From Candidatus Roizmanbacteria bacterium RIFCSPHIGHO2_01_FULL_39_8 (GTDB lineage Bacteria; Patescibacteriota; Microgenomatia; UBA1406; GWC2-37-13), in contig MFZI01000076.1 of the NCBI GenBank assembly GCA_001789355.1, positions 15,073 through 24,286 on the forward strand: a stretch of DNA of 9,214 nucleotides, in the 5' to 3' direction. A program made the position numbers and the translations under genes. Of the stretch, positions 5,403 through 9,214 are shown piece by piece. The notes beneath the pieces are model-generated. The model was not told where the DNA came from. It saw only the letters and a program-made list of their open reading frames with translations, and searched no databases. Each line of letters starts with the position of its first letter. The first letter of the stretch is position 1.

Positions 5403-5997
5403 CATTCTAAACATCTTTGTTTCAGCTTTAATAGTGGTGAGACGCTTTTTTCTTCTCATCTTCTACCCCTATAAGACGATGAGAAAAATCAGTTTAGAGA
5501 GTGATTATTACCAAATAGGTATAATCCTTTTTTTAGTCTTTATTTTTTTTAAATTTGCCTATTTTTTGCGGGATAAACCATATCCAGCGACCCTGATCTT
5601 TTTTGTTTTTCTCACTCACTTTTTTTTTACAATATTCTTCTTTTACCTATTTTTCGGCTTAAACAGAAAAAAAATGAGACTTACGAGCCTATTATTTACT
5701 TTTAGTTATGCCCTTTTACCTTCTCTTATCTGGTTTTCATCAACCTCACTTTTATACATACTCGTTCCCCCTCCTCGGACTTTTTCCCTTATGGGGAGAG
5801 CCTTCAGCATCTTCTTTATCACTTTTTCTTTGGCTATTGCGGCATGGAAGATTATTCTCGTGTACCTTGCCCTCAGATTTTCAACAAAGCAAAGCTTTTA
5901 TCGGATTATTTTCATACTCGTTCTTTATCTCATATGGTTTATTCCCTACTCCTTATTTTTGTATTACTTAAAACTCTTTCGTATACCATTCATTTAA
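5392..5997 (+). CDS. Yip1-like five-TM membrane protein
   Basis: A 201-aa very hydrophobic protein with about five predicted helices (roughly 42-59, 66-89, 98-123, 136-161, 170-192). The N-terminal stretch FYPYKTMRKIS before the first helix, and LFTFSYALLPSLIW in the third, resemble the bacterial Yip1 family (PF04893), whose cargo or function in bacteria is not settled. Phenylalanine makes up about 18% of residues (36 of 201), reflecting T-rich DNA as well as membrane location. The ATG at 5392 lies inside the 3' end of the preceding gene, giving an 11-base overlap and probable translational coupling. A shifted-frame reading across 5708-5971 is not a gene. Membrane protein status is certain; the Yip1 label is moderate. 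Confidence 0.78.
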   Translation: MGSDILNIFVSALIVVRRFFLLIFYPYKTMRKISLESDYYQIGIILFLVFIFFKFAYFLRDKPYPATLIFFVFLTHFFFTIFFFYLFFGLNRKKMRLTSLLFTFSYALLPSLIWFSSTSLLYILVPPPRTFSLMGRAFSIFFITFSLAIAAWKIILVYLALRFSTKQSFYRIIFILVLYLIWFIPYSLFLYYLKLFRIPFI

Positions 5998-6035
5998 GTA
6001 AAATGATTTTTCTTATTAGAAAGACTAATTCTACT

Positions 6036-7160
6036 ATGAAGATTTCACAATTTAAAAATCCTACAGAAAGAAGACTCTTCTTAGAAAAGGAGTTACAAAT
6101 CAGACTTGAGGCCATAAATCGAGCTCATGTAGATAATGAAAAAGACATCCATTGTGAAAATTTTATTGGTGAAACGACTCTCCCTTTAGGTGTTGTCGGA
6201 CCGCTCAGAATCCAAAATTTAGAACTGCGGATGAAGGATTATTATGTACCACTTGCAACGACGGAAGGCGCATTGGTTGCCTCGGTTAATCGCGGATGTA
6301 AAGCACTCACTCTTTCTGGAGGAGTAAAAGTAAATACGCATAAAATAGGGGTAACGAGAGGGCCGGTTTTTTATACCGGTTCACTCCAAAAAAACCAAGA
6401 GTTTTACGAATGGTTGAATAAAAACAAAAGACAGATCTCTCAAGCAGCCGAAAGTACTTCGTCCCACTTAAAATTTAAAAAATATGATATTAAATCAGTA
6501 GCGGATTACGTGTTTGTTAGATTTTATTTTGATACAGAGAATGCGATGGGGATGAATATGGCGACGATTGCTACACAGGCGATCGTTGACTTGATTGAGA
6601 AAGAAACCGGGATAGAGTGTATGTCGGTGGCCGGAAATTTTGATACCGATAAAAAGCCAGCTTGGCTGAACTTTCTTAATAATCGCGGTTTTAAAACTTG
6701 GGCTGAAGGCATCATTCCTGAAAAAACGGTCCAGGGGATTTTAAAAACGACAGCCGAGAAAATCTATGAAGTTTGGCTGGCTAAGTGTATGATTGGGTCT
6801 GCAATGAGTGGTTCTCTGGGATTCAACGCGCATTTTGCCAATGTCGTTGCAGCACTCTTTGCAGCGACAGGACAAGATCTAGCTCATGTGGTCGAGGGAA
6901 GCCTTGGAGTAACCCGCGCCAAAATTATAAAAAAAGGCAATTTATACATCTCGGTCTATATGCCTTCACTGATGGTCGGGACAATTGGTGGCGGAACAAA
7001 GTTGAAAACAAAACAAGAAGCCTTATCAATTATTGGAGCGAAAAATTCAGAGGAATTCGCAGAAGTTTTGACAGGGACGGTCCTGGCTGGAGAGATCTCG
7101 CTTTTGGCTTCACTTGCGCAAGGAACTCTTGCAAAAGTACATAAAAAGTTAGGAAGGTAG
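6036..7160 (+). CDS. hmgA: Hydroxymethylglutaryl-CoA reductase (class I-like)
   Basis: This enzyme reduces HMG-CoA to mevalonate with two NAD(P)H, the committed step of the mevalonate pathway. With the start at 6036 the product has 374 aa and the soluble catalytic core only, without the membrane domain of eukaryotic enzymes. Visible motifs are CENFIGETTLPLGVVGPL (40-57), PLATTEGALVASVNRGCKA with catalytic Glu77, AMGMNMATIAT (170-180), DTDKKPAWLN with catalytic Lys206, GSAMSGSLGFNAHFAN, ATGQD with catalytic Asp281, and LAKVHKK with catalytic His369. The residue before AMGMN is Asn169 where most family members have Asp, which contacts the cofactor. AMGMN rather than AMGAN, and GFNAHFAN, point to class I, archaeal-style enzymes. 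An in-frame ATG at 6003 would add 11 residues (MIFLIRKTNST); the reading frame extends back to 5844 but overlaps the Yip1-like gene, so it is unlikely to be used there. Neither start has a Shine-Dalgarno sequence. Confidence 0.96.
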   Translation: MKISQFKNPTERRLFLEKELQIRLEAINRAHVDNEKDIHCENFIGETTLPLGVVGPLRIQNLELRMKDYYVPLATTEGALVASVNRGCKALTLSGGVKVNTHKIGVTRGPVFYTGSLQKNQEFYEWLNKNKRQISQAAESTSSHLKFKKYDIKSVADYVFVRFYFDTENAMGMNMATIATQAIVDLIEKETGIECMSVAGNFDTDKKPAWLNFLNNRGFKTWAEGIIPEKTVQGILKTTAEKIYEVWLAKCMIGSAMSGSLGFNAHFANVVAALFAATGQDLAHVVEGSLGVTRAKIIKKGNLYISVYMPSLMVGTIGGGTKLKTKQEALSIIGAKNSEEFAEVLTGTVLAGEISLLASLAQGTLAKVHKKLGR

Positions 7161-7167
7161 AGAGTAA

Positions 7168-7197
7168 TACTAATAACAAATTACTAATTAGTTTTGT
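7168..7197. promoter_or_regulatory. Repeat and palindrome in the gap before HMG-CoA synthase
   Basis: The 43-base gap between the reductase and synthase genes holds TACTAAT twice (7168-7174 and 7182-7188, 14 bases apart) and the perfect palindrome CTAATTAG (7184-7191), flanked by ACAAA on the left and TTTGT on the right. It could be an operator or part of a promoter for the synthase-thiolase pair (ACTAAT at 7183-7188 is a four-of-six -10 match), but the gap is very AT-rich and chance is possible. Confidence 0.25.
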
Positions 7198-7203
7198 ACT
7201 TGT

Positions 7204-8226
7204 ATGGTAGGTATAGTTTCATACGGATTCTACGTTCCTCAATATAGAATAAAAGTAGAAGAAATTGCAGGAGTGTGGGGAAAAGAGCCAATACATGTTC
7301 TTAGTTCATTGGGAATAGAGGAGAAGGCTGTTGCCGCGATTGATGAAGATTCACTCACTATGGCATTTGAGTCAGTCTCTATGGCCCTTTCGTCAGTGAA
7401 ATTAAAAAAGGATGACATAAGGGCAATCTTTTTTGGATCAGAAACCCCGCCCTATGTAGTAAATCCCGCCTCAACAATCTTAGCTGAATTTTTAGGTATA
7501 GATCATCATTATCTTGCCTCAGACACACAATTTGCATGTAAAGCAGCAACAGGAGCAATTATTACCGCCGCCTCACTTGTAAGTTCCCAATTCACCTCCA
7601 ATGCGTTAGTAATTGCCTCTGATAAGGCAAATGCTAAACCGCACGACCCTTTGGAGTATACAGCTTCTTCAGGATCAGTCAGTTTATTATTGGGGAACAA
7701 AAATATTATGTTAGAAATTGTGGCGATGTCTTCATTTTCTTCAGATACGCCTGATTTTTGGCGAAGAGAAGGAATTCGTTATCCCTCCCACGGTGGCAGG
7801 TTTACCGGAAAACCATCTTATTTTTATCATATACAGAATTCAGCTTCAGATCTTTTAAAAAAACAGCATTTGAAACCTTCAGATTTCGCTTATGGAATTT
7901 TTCACATGCCCAATGGTAGATTTCCACGTGAAATATCAACTACGCTTGGATTCACTAAGAAACAAATAGAGCCGTCCCTTGTCGTCAGATCCTTAGGAAA
8001 TTCTTATACGGCGTCGGCCCTGATGGGTTTAGTAAGCGTTTTAGAGGTAGCGAAGCCTAACGACTTAATTTTTTTTGCTTCTTATGGATCCGGCGCAGGT
8101 TCGGATGCTTTTATTTTTAAGGTAACTCAGAATATTAAAGATAAAAGACAGGAGTTCAGAAAAAAGATAGAAAATAAAACCTATATCGACTACCAAAATT
8201 ATTTAAAGTTCATGAGAAATCTATAA
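7204..8226 (+). CDS. mvaS: Hydroxymethylglutaryl-CoA synthase, archaeal type
   Basis: The enzyme condenses acetyl-CoA with acetoacetyl-CoA to HMG-CoA. The 340-aa length fits the short archaeal form (about 350 aa) rather than the 380-460 aa bacterial and eukaryotic forms. The thiolase-fold catalytic triad is readable: Glu80 in FFGSETPPYVVNPAS, Cys112 in DTQFACKAATGAI, and His234 in IFHMPNGRFPREISTTLGF. Further family motifs are SLGNSYTASALMGL (263-276) and YGSGAGSDAF (294-303), and the C-terminal YIDYQNYLKFMRNL resembles the end of archaeal homologues. The ATG at 7204 starts directly on the first beta strand (MVGIVSYGFYVP), so no earlier start is needed; it lacks a Shine-Dalgarno sequence. Its TAA shares its last A with the ATG of the thiolase gene, a one-base overlap. 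The symbol follows the enzyme activity; the sequence is closer to archaeal than to standard MvaS proteins. Confidence 0.96.
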   Translation: MVGIVSYGFYVPQYRIKVEEIAGVWGKEPIHVLSSLGIEEKAVAAIDEDSLTMAFESVSMALSSVKLKKDDIRAIFFGSETPPYVVNPASTILAEFLGIDHHYLASDTQFACKAATGAIITAASLVSSQFTSNALVIASDKANAKPHDPLEYTASSGSVSLLLGNKNIMLEIVAMSSFSSDTPDFWRREGIRYPSHGGRFTGKPSYFYHIQNSASDLLKKQHLKPSDFAYGIFHMPNGRFPREISTTLGFTKKQIEPSLVVRSLGNSYTASALMGLVSVLEVAKPNDLIFFASYGSGAGSDAFIFKVTQNIKDKRQEFRKKIENKTYIDYQNYLKFMRNL

Positions 8227-9214
8227 TGGTTTCAATTATTGGTTATTACACAACACAATTTGGCGAGCTTTGGGAGAAATCGCTTTCTGATTTGATAGAA
8301 GAATCAATAACAGGTGTATTAAGAAATACTCGATTGGAGGTTGGACAAATCGATGCGATTTTTTTTGCCAATATGTTGGCGGGAGTGTTGGAGAATAATT
8401 TGCATACTCCCTCAAAAATTGCCGAAATAGTAGGAGTGAATATTCCTGTTTTTAGAGTTGAGGCAGCTTGTGCATCGGGAGGAGTTGCTTTTCATTTAGG
8501 AAAAAACTATATAGAGGCAAACTCTGGAAAAACTATCCTTGTTGTTGGCGCGGAGAAGATGACAGACCATTCACCTGAAGAAACAACATCTGCCTTATCT
8601 TCGGCCGCCTCTGGTGAAGAGCAAGAAGCAGGATTGACTTTTCCGGGGCTATATGCCTTAATTGCGAATTATTATCTTTCTAAATACCACAATAAAGAGG
8701 AAGCTATGGCATATGTTTCTTATAAAAATCACTTTCATGGAAGTCTGAATGATAAAGCCCAGTTTAAGAGAAAGATCAGCATCGAACAAATTCTACAAAG
8801 TCCATATATTGCTTATCCTATTAAAGTACTTGATTCATCTCCAATCTCAGATGGAGCATCTGCATTAGTTTTGAGTTCAAACCCCTCGACGATTAAAAAG
8901 ATTAAAAAATCAGTTGCCGTTTTATCTTCCGAAGTATCAACAGACACGATCTCCTTAAATAAAAGAAAGAGGCTTGATGAAATTTTGGCTACGAAGCTTG
9001 CATCTGATAAAGCCTTTTCTAGAGCCCGACTAAAAAGAAGCGATATAGACATTGCAGAGCTACATGACTGTTTTACAATTGCCGAGCTTTTGGCGATGGA
9101 AGATATTGGTTTTTGGAAAAAGGGGGAAGCAGGAAACAGAATTAATGAACTAGAGACAATGTATGGAAATAATGGAGAGCTCGTCGTAAATACATCGGGC
9201 GGGCTTAAAGCTGC
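8226..9214 (+). CDS. Acetyl-CoA C-acetyltransferase, archaeal thiolase type, 3' end outside window
   Basis: The frame opens with ATG at 8226 (overlapping the synthase stop) and runs to the window end without a stop, giving 329 residues of an expected 380-400. It joins two acetyl-CoA into acetoacetyl-CoA, the substrate of the synthase just upstream. Motifs: nucleophile Cys82 in RVEAACASGGVAF, GAEKMTD (108-114), LDSSPISDGASALVL (202-216), ELHDCFTIAELLAMEDIGF with His280 (278-296), and NTSGGLKA (322-329). The last motif normally leads into GHPxGATG, which contains the second catalytic residues and falls outside the window. HDCFT and NTSGGL are typical of archaeal and SCP2-like thiolases rather than PhaA/AtoB. 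In archaea such a thiolase forms a complex with HMG-CoA synthase through a DUF35 OB-fold protein, so a DUF35 gene may follow. The gene is intact as far as visible. Confidence 0.94.
   Translation, partial: MVSIIGYYTTQFGELWEKSLSDLIEESITGVLRNTRLEVGQIDAIFFANMLAGVLENNLHTPSKIAEIVGVNIPVFRVEAACASGGVAFHLGKNYIEANSGKTILVVGAEKMTDHSPEETTSALSSAASGEEQEAGLTFPGLYALIANYYLSKYHNKEEAMAYVSYKNHFHGSLNDKAQFKRKISIEQILQSPYIAYPIKVLDSSPISDGASALVLSSNPSTIKKIKKSVAVLSSEVSTDTISLNKRKRLDEILATKLASDKAFSRARLKRSDIDIAELHDCFTIAELLAMEDIGFWKKGEAGNRINELETMYGNNGELVVNTSGGLKA

Noticed and set aside
5959..5987. Possible promoter TTGTAT, 17 bases, TATACC before the ATG at 6003
   Set aside because: Both boxes are weak matches and lie inside the Yip1-like coding sequence; noted only as mild support for the alternative reductase start.
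5844..6035. Upstream extension of the HMG-CoA reductase frame to an ATG at 5844
   Set aside because: It overlaps the Yip1-like gene by 154 bases, encodes no reductase-like sequence and would add 64 residues not seen in the family; 6036 (or 6003) fits better.
6785..7144. Second + strand frame inside the reductase gene
   Set aside because: It is a shifted reading of the conserved reductase core, with Cys/Trp/Arg-rich composition unlike a real protein here.
8813..9052. Opposite-strand open frame at the right end
   Set aside because: It lies wholly inside the thiolase frame, which carries clear thiolase motifs through this region.
1..9214. CRISPR array, insertion sequence, tRNA or phage genes
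   Set aside because: No regularly spaced repeats, transposase or integrase motifs, terminal inverted repeats or tRNA cloverleaf were seen on either strand.

Overview
The window is AT-rich, tightly packed bacterial DNA. Every protein gene I support lies on the + strand, mostly separated by only a few bases or overlapping. The small membrane proteins, a PH-domain gene next to a degenerate PP2C/beta-propeller protein, an ECF sigma factor, a free-standing 5S rRNA gene, the absence of Shine-Dalgarno sequences and an archaeal-style mevalonate cluster together suggest a Candidate Phyla Radiation (Patescibacteria) genome, probably of the Microgenomates type. This placement is inferred from gene content; no 16S rRNA or ribosomal protein gene is present to confirm it.

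Left part (1-1754): the 3' end of a DUF2130-family gene (long coiled coil, then a domain with a D...ExK signature resembling PD-(D/E)XK nucleases), then an unrecognised 207-aa membrane-anchored exported protein whose TATAAT box implies an almost leaderless mRNA. The gap 1755-2038 holds a 9-bp inverted repeat, a hairpin that could end the rRNA transcript, a complete 5S rRNA gene on the - strand, and two face-to-face promoters. One serves the 5S gene; the other starts at the PH-domain gene. Their footprints overlap.

Middle part (2039-5997): six closely spaced + strand genes encode a two-TM bacterial PH-domain protein, a 79-aa two-TM protein, a 585-aa protein (PP2C-like fold lacking metal ligands, one TM, coiled coil, beta-propeller-like exterior), an ECF sigma factor with its own strong promoter, a 77-aa single-TM protein, and a five-TM Yip1-like protein. 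I read this as a candidate envelope-sensing and transcription module; that reading is inference.

Right part (6036-9214): HMG-CoA reductase, archaeal-type HMG-CoA synthase and archaeal-type acetyl-CoA acetyltransferase (cut by the window end). These form the upper mevalonate pathway: 2 acetyl-CoA to acetoacetyl-CoA (thiolase), then HMG-CoA (synthase), then mevalonate (reductase), feeding isoprenoid synthesis. Synthase and thiolase overlap by one base, as expected for partners in a channelling complex.
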